A DNA stretch of 64,000 nt from JAXJSP01 sp036310005 (GTDB lineage: Bacteria; Bacillota; Clostridia; Oscillospirales; Acutalibacteraceae), in assembly GCA_036310005.1 (NCBI GenBank), contig JAXJSP010000012.1:19823-83822 (forward strand). Direction: 5' to 3'. Position 1 is the first letter of the stretch. Each line of letters opens with the position of its first letter. Position numbers and translations under genes: made by a program. The notes beneath the pieces are model-generated. The model searched no databases. It was not told the DNA's origin and saw only the letters and a program-made list of their open reading frames with translations. Positions 8,793-18,154 of the stretch are shown one piece after another.

Positions 8793-9422
8793 ATGTTTGA
8801 TTTATTAAAACAGGATATCGCAACAATAAAAGAAAGAGATCCCGCCGCACGCAGTGCGCTTGAAATTTTACTGCTTTATCCGGGCTTTAAAGCAGTCAGA
8901 GCGCACAGAAAAGCAAAACGCTTATACGATAAGGGACATTATTTCAGAGCAAGAAGAATTTCACAGAAAATTGCAAGAAAAACAGGTATTGAAATTCATC
9001 CGGGCGCAACAATCGGAAAAGGTTTTTTCATTGACCACGGAACCGGCGTTGTAATCGGCGAAACCACCGAAATCGGCGATAATGTCACAATTTATCAGGG
9101 CGTGACCTTGGGCGGTACGGGTAAGCAAACCGGCAAGCGACATCCTACAATAGGCGATAATGTTATGATAGGCTCGGGCGCTAAAGTGTTAGGCCCTATA
9201 AAAATAGGCAACAATTCAAAAGTCGCGGCCGGCGCAGTAGTACTAAACGATGTACCGTCCGATTCCACAGCAGTAGGCGTGCCGGCAAGAGTGGTAAAAC
9301 GCAAAGGCGTTAAAATAGATTTGGACCAGGTGCATATTCCCGACCCCGTATCACAGGAACTGTGCAGACTGCAAACGGAAATAGACAAACTGAAAAAGGA
9401 GATAAATAATGAAAATTTATAA
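8793..9422 (+). CDS. cysE: Serine O-acetyltransferase
   Basis: Acetylates L-serine with acetyl-CoA to O-acetylserine, the first step of cysteine synthesis. The 209 residues comprise a short N-terminal helical domain and a left-handed beta-helix of hexapeptide repeats, with the family signature HPGATIGKGFFIDHGTGVVI (about 69-88) including the catalytic DHG and the following GETTEIGDNV. It is the first gene behind the cysteine T-box and overlaps cysS by 14 bases. Confidence 0.96.
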   Translation: MFDLLKQDIATIKERDPAARSALEILLLYPGFKAVRAHRKAKRLYDKGHYFRARRISQKIARKTGIEIHPGATIGKGFFIDHGTGVVIGETTEIGDNVTIYQGVTLGGTGKQTGKRHPTIGDNVMIGSGAKVLGPIKIGNNSKVAAGAVVLNDVPSDSTAVGVPARVVKRKGVKIDLDQVHIPDPVSQELCRLQTEIDKLKKEINNENL

Positions 9423-10785
9423 CACCCTTACAAGAGAAAAAGAGGAACTGAAAACCGTTGAGGAGGGCAAAGTAGGTATTTATGCTTGCGGCCCTACCGT
9501 TTATAACTATATCCACATAGGCAACGCAAGACCTCTTTGCGTATTTGATGTGCTAAGGCGCTATCTTGAGTGGAGAGGTTATGAAGTAAACTTTGTCCAA
9601 AACTTTACCGACATTGATGATAAACTTATCAACAAGGCAAACGAGGAGGGCATTACGGTACCGCAGGTTGCAGAGCGTTATATAAAAGAATTTTTTATCG
9701 ACTCAACAGGACTTAATATAAAAAAGGCAACTACTCATCCGAGGGCTACGGAAAACATTGACGAGATTATCGGCATTATTTCAACACTTGTTGAAAAAGG
9801 CTATGCTTATGCATCGGGCGGAGATGTGTATTTCAGGACAAAGAAGTTTAACGAGTACGGTAAATTATCACATCAGCCGCTTGAAGATTTGGAGGCGGGC
9901 GCGAGAATTGATGTCAACGACGTAAAAGAGGACCCGATGGACTTTGCACTCTGGAAAGGCGTCAAACCCGGAGAACCTTTCTGGCCTTCGCCCTGGGGCG
10001 ACGGAAGACCGGGATGGCATATCGAATGTTCTGCTATGAGCCAGAAATATATCGGCAAAACTCTTGACATTCACTGCGGCGGACAGGACCTTATTTTCCC
10101 GCACCACGAAAACGAAATAGCACAAAGCGAGTGCGCTTCGGGCTGCGCGTTTGCAAATTACTGGATGCACAACGGATATATCAATGTAGATAACAGAAAA
10201 ATGTCAAAATCGCTCGGCAACTTCTTTACCGTAAGACAGGTTGCGGAAAAATACGGTTATGAGCCTATCAGATATCTGATGATTTCTTCACATTACAGAA
10301 GCCCGATTAACTATTCTGTGGAAATTATCGAGCAGTCAAAAAATGCGCTTGAGCGACTTTATAACTGCCGCGATAATATCGTGTTCAGATTAAAAACCGC
10401 AAAGGTCGGAGAAAGCACGGTCGATTTTAATAAATATAAGCAAGAGTTTATTGACGCTATGGAAGACGACTTAAATACCGCAGACGCAATTACTGCTGTG
10501 TTTAATCTTGTAAAACAGGTTAATACAATGCTCAAAGGCGAGGTATCAAAAACCGACCTTGAAAACGCGCTTAGTATGTTTGACGAACTTTGCTCGGTCT
10601 TAGGCCTTGTATATAATGTTGCAGACGATTCTCTTGACAGCGAAGTAGAAAAATTAATCGCCGAACGCACTCAGGCAAGAGCCGACAAAGATTTCAAAAA
10701 AGCAGACGAAATCAGAGATAAATTAAAGCAAATGGGAATAACCTTGAAGGATACACCGCAGGGTGTAACCTGGACAAAAGACTAA
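9409..10785 (+). CDS. cysS: Cysteinyl-tRNA synthetase
   Basis: Class I aminoacyl-tRNA synthetase charging tRNA-Cys. The 458 residues contain the zinc Cys in YACGPTVYNY (C24 or so), the HIGH variant HIGN just after it, the zinc-site HCGGQDLIFPHHENE, and KMSKS (in RKMSKSLGN). The ATG lies inside the end of cysE and follows a good GGAG. Being co-transcribed with cysE, it lets one tRNA-Cys sensor adjust both cysteine supply and charging. Confidence 0.97.
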   Translation: MKIYNTLTREKEELKTVEEGKVGIYACGPTVYNYIHIGNARPLCVFDVLRRYLEWRGYEVNFVQNFTDIDDKLINKANEEGITVPQVAERYIKEFFIDSTGLNIKKATTHPRATENIDEIIGIISTLVEKGYAYASGGDVYFRTKKFNEYGKLSHQPLEDLEAGARIDVNDVKEDPMDFALWKGVKPGEPFWPSPWGDGRPGWHIECSAMSQKYIGKTLDIHCGGQDLIFPHHENEIAQSECASGCAFANYWMHNGYINVDNRKMSKSLGNFFTVRQVAEKYGYEPIRYLMISSHYRSPINYSVEIIEQSKNALERLYNCRDNIVFRLKTAKVGESTVDFNKYKQEFIDAMEDDLNTADAITAVFNLVKQVNTMLKGEVSKTDLENALSMFDELCSVLGLVYNVADDSLDSEVEKLIAERTQARADKDFKKADEIRDKLKQMGITLKDTPQGVTWTKD

Positions 10786-10826
10786 AAAACAAAAGCCCCG
10801 TCATAAGACAGGGCTTTTGTTTTGTT
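10786..10826 (+). terminator. Terminator of cysE-cysS
   Basis: AAAAGCCC (10791-10798) pairs with GGGCTTTT (10811-10818), extended by GTC/GAC inside, followed by a T-rich run. The A-rich left flank makes it bidirectional, so it can also end the convergent small gene. Confidence 0.85.
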
Positions 10827-10830
10827 TTGA

Positions 10831-11073
10831 TTACTTATGTTGTTCAATCCAAGCGTCAACTTTTGTTTTTGCCAATCTCTTAATTGACTCTGTAGGATAC
10901 GGAGATTTTGCTCCTCCGTTAGTATAAACAAAATAATTACCTTGTTCGGTTACATATAAAGTTTCTTCATAACCGTCTTCATCACCAAAATTACCATAAG
11001 TAAACTTTTCGATAATTACTGCAGTATCGGTATCGTAATCAATCTTGCAAATAGTTGCTTTCATTTTTTTCAC
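10831..11073 (-). CDS. Small hypothetical protein
   Basis: An 80-residue soluble protein of unknown function. It has a good ribosome site (GAGAGGTG) 7-8 bases before the ATG, a clean promoter upstream at 11096-11124 and a terminator downstream, so it is a real monocistronic gene. The sequence is rich in Tyr, Glu, Asp and Lys (for example FTYGNFGDEDGYEETLYVTE) and looks like a small beta-rich fold with a C-terminal helix. No family was recognised. Confidence 0.75.
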   Translation of the reverse strand: MKKMKATICKIDYDTDTAVIIEKFTYGNFGDEDGYEETLYVTEQGNYFVYTNGGAKSPYPTESIKRLAKTKVDAWIEQHK

Positions 11074-11095
11074 CTCTCATAAGTTTACTGATTAA

Positions 11096-11124
11096 ATTAT
11101 ATTTAATATTTCATATACCGTCAA
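11096..11124 (-). promoter_or_regulatory. Promoter of the small hypothetical gene
   Basis: On the minus strand TTGACG (11119-11124), a 17-base spacer and TATAAT (11096-11101), 23 bases before the ATG at 11073: close to the sigma-A consensus. Confidence 0.8.
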
Positions 11125-11284
11125 GTGTTTCGACGAAATTGCACAAAAAAATTACAAAATTTCGGTATTTCTCACAAAGCGGTTGATTTTTTATACTCAT
11201 ATTTGTGTTGTTTTTAGCGATAAACGGGCGAGAGCGGTCTTTGTCAGATACGGTAGAATCGAGTTGAAAATCAAATATTTTAAG

Positions 11285-11313
11285 TTGTTAAACATCGGGT
11301 AGTATGATATAAT
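11285..11313 (+). promoter_or_regulatory. Promoter of recJ
   Basis: TTGTTA (11285-11290), a 17-base spacer and TATAAT (11308-11313), about 40 bases before the recJ start. The rest of the divergent gap 11125-11284 shows no further gene. Confidence 0.7.
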
Positions 11314-11353
11314 AAAGTATTATTTGTGTAATTAATTTCGGAGTTGATATATT

Positions 11354-13354
11354 TTGAGCAGAAAAAGGTGGGTTGTGTCCGCCGGCGATAAGTTTCTTGC
11401 AAAAGAAATTGCACAGGAATGTCAGATAGATGTTCTTGTTGCTTTAATTCTGGTCGCCCGCGGTTATACCGATCCGTTTGAAGTTGATCAGTTGCTCGAA
11501 CAAGACGGACAACTTTGCGATCCGTATGAGTTTGTCGATATGGAAAAAGCAGTTGAGCGAATAAAAACAGCAATAGAAAACAAAGAGAAAATCTGTGTAT
11601 ACGGGGACTATGATGCGGATGGTATTACCTCAACGGTAATGCTTTATTCCTATTTAAAGGAAAAAACGGACAATGTTTTATATTATGTCCCCGAGCGAGC
11701 AGAAGGTTACGGGCTTAATAAAAATGCGATTGAAAAATTAAAAGAGGAAAATGTTGATTTAATCGTTACTGTCGATAACGGAATCAGCGCAAACGAGGAA
11801 ATAAGTTTTGCAAATTCACTCGGTATGCAGGTTATAGTAACCGACCACCATTTACCGGGTGAAACTTTACCCGACGCTTATGCAATAGTCGATCCGCACA
11901 GAAAAGACTGCCTCTCGTCTTATAAAAATTACGCGGGCGCCGGTGTTGCGTTTAAATTTATCTGCGCTCTTGAAAATAAAAGCGGCGAACAAATGGCAAC
12001 AAAATATGCCGATTTAGCGGCAGTCGGCACAATAGCGGACTTAATGCCCTTAGACGGTGAAAACCGACTCATTGTCAAATACGGTATCGAACTTATTAAT
12101 TCAATAAGAGAAGGCTTTAATGCCATAAGTGAAGTCAGCGGCTATAAAAAAGAGATTACAAGTAATGCGGTGTCCTTTACAATAGCACCGAGACTTAACG
12201 CGGCAGGCAGAGTCGGAAGTTGCTTAAAGGCAGTCGAGTTGTTGCTTACCGACTCAAAAAGTGAGGCTATGAGCATAGCCGAGCAGATAAACGAGTTAAA
12301 TCAACTTCGTCAGAGTATCGAAAAACAGGTATTCTGCGAGGCTGTGGAAATTATTGAAAAAAATAATTATATGTACGACAGAGTTATCGTCGTAAAAGGC
12401 GAAAACTGGCACCACGGAATTATCGGCATTGTCGCTTCGCGAATTTGTGAACAGTATTCACGCCCGTCAATAGTGCTTTCAAATGACGGAATTTACGCAA
12501 GCGGAAGCGCAAGAAGCGTAGGCGATTTTTGTCTTTATGATGCAATCAAGAGTTGCGAAGATTTGCTGTATAAATTCGGCGGTCACGCACAGGCGGCCGG
12601 CATTACGCTTTTAAAAGAAAATGTTGACAAATTCAGGCAGCAGATTAATCTGTATGCAAAACAAAACTACAAAAAGATGCCTTTTAACGAGATAACGATT
12701 GATGTAAAATTAAAGCCGTCTGCATTCACACCGGAACTTATAGAGTCATTACAGGTTTTAGCGCCGTACGGTGCCGGAAATCCGCAACCGGTATTCGGAC
12801 TTTTTAATATGAAAATTGAAAAGATTGTCCCGGTGGCACAGGGCAAACACCTGAAAATTGAGGCATCAAAAGACGGTGATAAAGCCTATGTTATGGCATT
12901 TTCAAGAACTGTCGACACGTTCCCGTTTGCTGTATCGGATGAGGTTGATATGGCAATCAGTGCCGATGTCGGCGAATATATGGGCAAAAAACAGGTAAAC
13001 CTTGTTTTAAAGGAAATAAGATACTCAAATGTAGACGAAGATGAATATTTTGATAGTATAAGGGAGTATGAAAGTTTCAAGCGTGAGGAATACGACGAGG
13101 TAACAAGCAAGATTACAAGAAAAACGGTTGAAGATGTTTACAGACAGGTAAGATGCGGAATAAATATTGACAGCGCGAAACTTTGTAAAAAGTTAAACAT
13201 AAGTTATGCAGAACTTATGCTGTCGCTTGACTGCTTGCAGGAAATCGGAGTAATTGAAAAAACAGGCGATATGTTTACTATCAACGCACATTCGGTATCG
13301 GTCGAAAACAAAAAAGACCTTGAGAGTTCTTTAACTTATACAAAAGCAATTTAG
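11354..13354 (+). CDS. recJ: Single-stranded-DNA-specific exonuclease RecJ
   Basis: A 5'-3' ssDNA exonuclease of recombination and mismatch repair, 666 residues, TTG start 9 or so bases after CGGAG. DHH-domain motifs are visible: YGDYDADGITS (motif I, about residues 83-93), TVDNGIS, and VTDHHLPGE (motif III). The DHHA1 domain has GRVGSCLKAVELL and the late GGHAQAAGITL. An oligonucleotide-binding region follows, and the last 70 residues form an extra basic/helical tail ending the protein. It is 18 bases upstream of relA; in related genomes apt often sits between them but is absent here. Confidence 0.95.
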   Translation: MSRKRWVVSAGDKFLAKEIAQECQIDVLVALILVARGYTDPFEVDQLLEQDGQLCDPYEFVDMEKAVERIKTAIENKEKICVYGDYDADGITSTVMLYSYLKEKTDNVLYYVPERAEGYGLNKNAIEKLKEENVDLIVTVDNGISANEEISFANSLGMQVIVTDHHLPGETLPDAYAIVDPHRKDCLSSYKNYAGAGVAFKFICALENKSGEQMATKYADLAAVGTIADLMPLDGENRLIVKYGIELINSIREGFNAISEVSGYKKEITSNAVSFTIAPRLNAAGRVGSCLKAVELLLTDSKSEAMSIAEQINELNQLRQSIEKQVFCEAVEIIEKNNYMYDRVIVVKGENWHHGIIGIVASRICEQYSRPSIVLSNDGIYASGSARSVGDFCLYDAIKSCEDLLYKFGGHAQAAGITLLKENVDKFRQQINLYAKQNYKKMPFNEITIDVKLKPSAFTPELIESLQVLAPYGAGNPQPVFGLFNMKIEKIVPVAQGKHLKIEASKDGDKAYVMAFSRTVDTFPFAVSDEVDMAISADVGEYMGKKQVNLVLKEIRYSNVDEDEYFDSIREYESFKREEYDEVTSKITRKTVEDVYRQVRCGINIDSAKLCKKLNISYAELMLSLDCLQEIGVIEKTGDMFTINAHSVSVENKKDLESSLTYTKAI

Positions 13355-13372
13355 CAAAGGCAGGTGAAATAG

Positions 13373-15565
13373 ATGTCAGAACAAAAACAGCAACTGTTAC
13401 AGGTGCTGAAAAATCAAGGCGCGCAAAATTACGATTTTGATTTGATTGAGCGCGCTTATGATGAGGGAGAAAAAGCGCATAAGGGACAAAAGCGCCTGAC
13501 GGGCGAGCCATATTTTATTCATCCTTTCAATGTTGCGTTAATAGTAGCAAAACTCGGCATGGATTCTGAATCTATTGCAGCGGCTTTGCTTCACGATACA
13601 GTTGAGGACACAGGCGAAACATTGGAACAGGTGCGCTCAAATTTCGGAAACGATGTCGCGCTTATAGTAGACGGTGTTACAAAACTCGGCAGAGTATCAA
13701 CTAAAAACAAAGAGGAACAACAGGCGGAAAATGTAAGAAAAATGTTGCTTGCCATGGCAGAGGATATAAGAGTAATTATTATAAAACTCGCCGACAGGCT
13801 TCATAATATGCGCACTCTCGACGCACAGCCGCCTCATAAACAACTTGAAAAAGCGCTCGAAACTATCGAGATTTATGCGCCTATCGCACACAGACTCGGT
13901 ATCCGTGCGGTAAAAGAGGAACTTGAAGATTTATCGCTCAGATATTTGGATCCGGTAGCGTATGAAGAAATCGTTAAACTGCTTGAGGAGTCTAATGAAA
14001 AAAGCAAGTTTCTGCTTGACTCGGTTAAGGAAAAATTAAGCGAGAGATTAAAAGGCATTACACCTAATATGGAAATTGAAAGCAGAGTAAAATCTGTATA
14101 CGGAATTTACAGAAAAATGTTTATTCAAAACAAGCAGTTTTCTGAAATCTTTGACATCTACGCCATAAGAGTAATAGTCGATTCGGTAATTGACTGCTAT
14201 AATGTTTTGGGCGTAGTACACGAAATGTATAAACTTATTCCCGGCAGATTTAAAGACTATATTTCAACACCAAAGCCCAATATGTATCAATCGCTTCATA
14301 CTACCGTACTCGGAAGCGAGAAGATTCCGTTTGAAGTGCAAATCAGAACTTTTGAAATGCATCATACCGCAGAGTTCGGAATTGCGGCGCATTGGAAATA
14401 TAAAGACGGTATCAGCAAAAACGATATAAAATTTGAGGAGCGTTTAAGCTGGATAAGACAACTGCTCGAAAGCCAGAAAGATGCAGACGATGTCGAAGAT
14501 ATCGTGCGTACAATAAAAACCGACCTTGCAAGCGATGAAGTATTCGGCATAACCCCGAAAGGTGATATTATTACACTTCCTAACGGAAGCACGGTAATAG
14601 ATTTCGCTTATGCAATTCATACAGCAGTCGGCAACAGAATGACAGGCGCAAAGGTAAACGGAAGAATTGTGCCCATAGACTATAAAATACGCACAGGCGA
14701 GGTTATTGAGGTGCTTACCGCGTCCGCCTCGTCAGCGCGCGGCCCGTCAAGGGACTGGCTCAATATAGTTAAAACAAACGAAGCGAAAACGAAAATTCGC
14801 TCCTGGTTTAAAAAGGAAAAATACAGCGAAAATGTTGAGCGCGGCAAGTCGGAATTTGACAGAGAATTTGTAAGAATGGGCATTGATTTGTCGGAAGACG
14901 ACCTTAAAAAATTCTTAAAAGATATTGCTCTGCGTTTTAAATGCGAAAATGTTGACGATTTTTATGCTAAAATCGGCTATGGCGGCGTGCAGATGTCAAA
15001 TATGCTTACCGCTATGCGCGACGAATATAACAAGTTGAAAAAAAGCGGCAGCGTTGCCGACATTACAACCCTTATAAGACCTGTTGCGGCACAAAGGGGC
15101 AAGGACAGTAAAAACAGCGTTATCGTAGACGGAATAGATGACTGCTTAATCAAACTTTCAAAATGCTGCAACCCGCTGCCCGGTGACGATATTATCGGCT
15201 TTATTACAAGAGGTCACGGAGTCAGCGTGCATAAAAAAGAATGTACGAATATCCCCAAAGATATATCAAAAAGTGCCGAGCCCGAAAGATATATCAACGC
15301 TCATTGGGGCAATATCGAAACGACATCTTTTTCATCAAATATTCAGGTTTTAGCATTTGACAGACCGATGCTGCTTGCGGATATTACAACCGCGCTTGCG
15401 GGAATGAGAGTAATAATTACCGCAGTAAACGCAAGAGAAACAAAAGACGGTAACTGCGCGGTTGATTTAACAATAAGAGTCGAGTCAACCGAGCATCTTA
15501 AATCGATAATGAGCAGAATTTCAAAAATAAACGGAGTTTATTCCGTAGAGAGGTTTTTAAATTGA
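13373..15565 (+). CDS. relA: Bifunctional (p)ppGpp synthetase/hydrolase (RelA/SpoT family)
   Basis: The long RSH stringent-response enzyme, 730 residues. Domains in order: HD hydrolase (about 40-195) with intact LLHDTVEDT, so hydrolysis is expected; synthetase (about 230-345) with RVKSVYGIYRKM, the DIYAIRVIV strand and the TPKPNMYQSLHTTV substrate motif; TGS (about 395-460); a helical/zinc-finger-like region with KCCNPLPGD; and a C-terminal ACT domain (about 660-730). All key catalytic motifs are present, so it should both make and degrade (p)ppGpp. It overlaps the next gene by 4 bases. Confidence 0.96.
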   Translation: MSEQKQQLLQVLKNQGAQNYDFDLIERAYDEGEKAHKGQKRLTGEPYFIHPFNVALIVAKLGMDSESIAAALLHDTVEDTGETLEQVRSNFGNDVALIVDGVTKLGRVSTKNKEEQQAENVRKMLLAMAEDIRVIIIKLADRLHNMRTLDAQPPHKQLEKALETIEIYAPIAHRLGIRAVKEELEDLSLRYLDPVAYEEIVKLLEESNEKSKFLLDSVKEKLSERLKGITPNMEIESRVKSVYGIYRKMFIQNKQFSEIFDIYAIRVIVDSVIDCYNVLGVVHEMYKLIPGRFKDYISTPKPNMYQSLHTTVLGSEKIPFEVQIRTFEMHHTAEFGIAAHWKYKDGISKNDIKFEERLSWIRQLLESQKDADDVEDIVRTIKTDLASDEVFGITPKGDIITLPNGSTVIDFAYAIHTAVGNRMTGAKVNGRIVPIDYKIRTGEVIEVLTASASSARGPSRDWLNIVKTNEAKTKIRSWFKKEKYSENVERGKSEFDREFVRMGIDLSEDDLKKFLKDIALRFKCENVDDFYAKIGYGGVQMSNMLTAMRDEYNKLKKSGSVADITTLIRPVAAQRGKDSKNSVIVDGIDDCLIKLSKCCNPLPGDDIIGFITRGHGVSVHKKECTNIPKDISKSAEPERYINAHWGNIETTSFSSNIQVLAFDRPMLLADITTALAGMRVIITAVNARETKDGNCAVDLTIRVESTEHLKSIMSRISKINGVYSVERFLN

Positions 15566-16197
15566 TTTTAACAAAATGTATTTCATTAAAACCGATGGAC
15601 ACTAACTGCTATTTTCTTACCGATGAAAAAACAGGCGATATGGCGGTAGTCGATATAGGAGTACCCGCCGGTGAAGTTATGGAAAAAGTCGAGGAGAACA
15701 AAGATAAAATCAAATATCTTATCTTCACTCACAGACATTGTGACCATCTGCTCGGCGCAAAAAGAGCAAAGGAAATAACAGGTGCCGAAATTTTGATACA
15801 CAACCTCGATAAATGCGGTCTTACTTCGACAAAAGACAGCCTGTTTTCAAGTATGAGCCATCTGTACGGATTTGAACAGCAATTTGTACAAGCGGACATA
15901 CTTTTAGAAGACGGAGACGAGATTAAACTCGGGGAAAGCGTAATAAAGGTTATTTTAACTCCCGGTCACACAGAGGGCTCAATTTGTCTTGTGTACGGTG
16001 ACAGTATGATAACAGGAGATTTGTTATTTGAAAATTCAATAGGCAGAACCGATTTTGCGACAGGCAGTTTTACGGAACTTATCAAGTCGATTAAAAAATT
16101 GCAGGCGCTCGGTAAAGATTTCACTTTATACCCGGGACACTACGGAAAAACAACCCTGTCAAGAGAACTTTCTTTTAACCCGTATATTCCCAGATGA
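15562..16197 (+). CDS. MBL-fold metallohydrolase (glyoxalase II-like)
   Basis: A 211-residue metallo-beta-lactamase-fold enzyme. The metal-binding signature THRHCDHLLG (HxHxDH in the variant H-R-H-C-D-H) lies near residue 56, with the later LTPGHTEGS, MITGDLLF and the final YPGHYG supplying the other ligands. It starts at a TTG overlapping the relA stop. This relA-MBL-hemZ order is common in Clostridia, usually with dtd in between, which is absent here. The true substrate is unknown. Confidence 0.9.
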   Translation: MILTKCISLKPMDTNCYFLTDEKTGDMAVVDIGVPAGEVMEKVEENKDKIKYLIFTHRHCDHLLGAKRAKEITGAEILIHNLDKCGLTSTKDSLFSSMSHLYGFEQQFVQADILLEDGDEIKLGESVIKVILTPGHTEGSICLVYGDSMITGDLLFENSIGRTDFATGSFTELIKSIKKLQALGKDFTLYPGHYGKTTLSRELSFNPYIPR

Positions 16198-17666
16198 AAT
16201 TAGTATTTGTAAATCATAAATTCAGTTACGAAATCGAAAAAGTATGCCGACTGTTTTTTCCGTTTGAAAAAATCGGCGAAAATGCCGACGGTGAAAAGGT
16301 AGTAACCGCAGTTTTTGACAAGGGCGACAGCGTGCTTTTGAAAGTCGAAGCGTTTTGCATTTCAAAAGAGCAGACTTTGCCGAAAAGCGAACCCGATTTT
16401 TACAAAGAACAGGAGAGAATACTTGCCTGTCTTGTTTATGACATACTGTGCGAGAAAACAGGAATTAAATCGCAGTGGGGAATTTTAACGGGCATACGAC
16501 CTACTAAACTTTTAAGACAAAAACAGGAATTATTAGGCAAAGAAGGAGCGAGAATTTTTTTCACAGAAAAATTAAAATGCAGTGAAAATAAATTTGATTT
16601 GCTCGAAAAAGCCTTAAAAAAGGAAACAGAGATTATTGCAAAAAGCAAGGATAACTGGTATTCGCTGTATTTTTCCGTTCCGTTTTGTCCCTCAAGATGC
16701 TCGTACTGTTCTTTTGTCAGCCACTCAATAGAAAAGACATTTCATCTTCTTGATGAGTATGTAGATTTGCTGTGCAAAGAACTCAAAAAAACCGCAAAGA
16801 TTGCAAAGGACTTAAACTTGCACCTTGCAACCGTCTATTTCGGAGGAGGCACTCCGACGACTTTAAGTGCAAATCAGTTAGAAAAAGTGCTTGATACGGT
16901 CTGCACCGAATTTGACATAGAAAACGCGCTCGAATTTAATGTAGAAGCAGGCAGGCCCGATACCGTAACCGCAGAAAAATTAAAGGTGCTCAAAGCCCAC
17001 GCGGTGTCAAGAATTTCAATTAACCCGCAAACTTTAAACGATGAAGTTTTAAAGATTATAGGCAGAAATCATACTGCAAAGCAGATGACAGACGCGTTTT
17101 ATCTTGCAAGAGGGGAGGGCTTTGATAATATCAATACCGATTTGATTGCGGGGCTCCCCGGTGACAGCGTAAAAAGTTTTGAAAACAGTTTAAACTCAGT
17201 TTTAGATTTATCTCCCGAGAGCATTACCGTTCACTCCCTTGCTATGAAAAAAGCATCAAACTTGTCGGAGCAGAATTATCAGTCTGATGTTCAAAGAACA
17301 AAAGACGCCGATGAAATGCTTAGTTTTTTAAATGAAAAACTAAAATGCGAGTATAACCCTTATTATTTATACCGTCAGGCAAAATCGGTCGGCAATTTAG
17401 AAAATGTCGGCTACTGTAAAGAGGGCAAAGAGGGACTTTATAATATTTATATTATGGACGAAACTCACACTATTCTGGCATGTGGCGGAGGGGCTACAAC
17501 AAAATTAAAAGCAAAAGGCGATAACGTGTCGGACCAAAAAATCAAACGCATTTATAATTATAAATACCCGTATGAATATATTTCCTCGTTTGATGAAATG
17601 ATGAAAAGAAAAGAGCAAATATATGAGTTTTATGATGAAAATTGTAATAATCGGGGTAAATATTGA
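16194..17666 (+). CDS. hemZ: HemZ-like coproporphyrinogen dehydrogenase (radical SAM)
   Basis: An oxygen-independent coproporphyrinogen III oxidase paralogue of the HemN/HemZ group, 490 residues. It has a family-specific N-terminal domain (about 1-155) and a radical-SAM core starting at YFSVPFCPSRCSYCSF, with the CxxxCxxC cluster motif, and then YFGGGTPTTL, NVEAGRPDT and INTDLIAGLPGD. It starts with ATGA overlapping the MBL gene. The family annotation is firm; a role in haem synthesis for this organism is assumed only from the name, since no other haem gene is seen here. Confidence 0.9.
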   Translation: MKLVFVNHKFSYEIEKVCRLFFPFEKIGENADGEKVVTAVFDKGDSVLLKVEAFCISKEQTLPKSEPDFYKEQERILACLVYDILCEKTGIKSQWGILTGIRPTKLLRQKQELLGKEGARIFFTEKLKCSENKFDLLEKALKKETEIIAKSKDNWYSLYFSVPFCPSRCSYCSFVSHSIEKTFHLLDEYVDLLCKELKKTAKIAKDLNLHLATVYFGGGTPTTLSANQLEKVLDTVCTEFDIENALEFNVEAGRPDTVTAEKLKVLKAHAVSRISINPQTLNDEVLKIIGRNHTAKQMTDAFYLARGEGFDNINTDLIAGLPGDSVKSFENSLNSVLDLSPESITVHSLAMKKASNLSEQNYQSDVQRTKDADEMLSFLNEKLKCEYNPYYLYRQAKSVGNLENVGYCKEGKEGLYNIYIMDETHTILACGGGATTKLKAKGDNVSDQKIKRIYNYKYPYEYISSFDEMMKRKEQIYEFYDENCNNRGKY

Positions 17667-17691
17667 AAAATTAAATAAAATATAGTATAAT
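17663..17691 (+). promoter_or_regulatory. Promoter of the zinc-ribbon gene
   Basis: TTGAAA (17663-17668), a 17-base spacer and TATAAT (17686-17691) overlap the last codons of hemZ and serve the next gene, which has AGGAGG before its ATG. Confidence 0.75.
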
Positions 17692-17721
17692 AATTAAAAA
17701 TACATACAGGAGGTATTTTTT

Positions 17722-18078
17722 ATGGAAATCGTTGATAATGTAGTAAACAAAGCAAAAGAGATTTACGGAGTTACATCCGAAAAGGTTGGCGATGTAATTG
17801 ATATTTCCAAACTCAGAGTAAAAATCGCACAACTTGATGCTAAAAACACAAAAGATTTTGAAACTCTGGGCAGAATGTATTATGAGTCCGTAAAAGACGG
17901 AGATATGGATGCTGACGAGTTTGACGCGGTAGTTGAACAAATTGATGTCAGAAATGCTTTAATTAAAGACTGTAAAGATAAAATTGACGAGCAAAAAGGC
18001 ATAAAAGTTTGTTCCTGCGGCGCTAAAAACGCACAGGATGCGGCATTTTGCAGTACTTGCGGACAGAAACTTGACTGA
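17722..18078 (+). CDS. Small zinc-ribbon protein
   Basis: A 118-residue protein with its own promoter, a strong AGGAGG and a terminator behind it. The N-terminal 90 or so residues are charged and helical (probably a coiled coil), and the C-terminus is a four-cysteine zinc ribbon (CSCGAKNAQDAAFCSTCGQ, about 97-115). Such small coiled-coil/zinc-ribbon proteins are common in Clostridia with no defined role. Confidence 0.85.
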   Translation: MEIVDNVVNKAKEIYGVTSEKVGDVIDISKLRVKIAQLDAKNTKDFETLGRMYYESVKDGDMDADEFDAVVEQIDVRNALIKDCKDKIDEQKGIKVCSCGAKNAQDAAFCSTCGQKLD

Positions 18079-18093
18079 TTAACAAATTTAAAG

Positions 18094-18140
18094 GGCGGCA
18101 GGGGACAGAATAATTGCCTTGTACTCTGCTGCCTTTTTTT
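18094..18140 (+). terminator. Terminator after the zinc-ribbon gene
   Basis: GGCGGCAG (18094-18101) pairs with CTGCTGCC (18126-18133), followed by seven T. It has a 24-base loop region; the next gene starts only 15 bases further on. Confidence 0.65.
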
Positions 18141-18154
18141 ACTGTGAGGACAAT

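Noticed and set aside
18119..18154. An earlier ATG for the nucleosidase
   Set aside because: It lies in the terminator hairpin and its residues do not match the family start.
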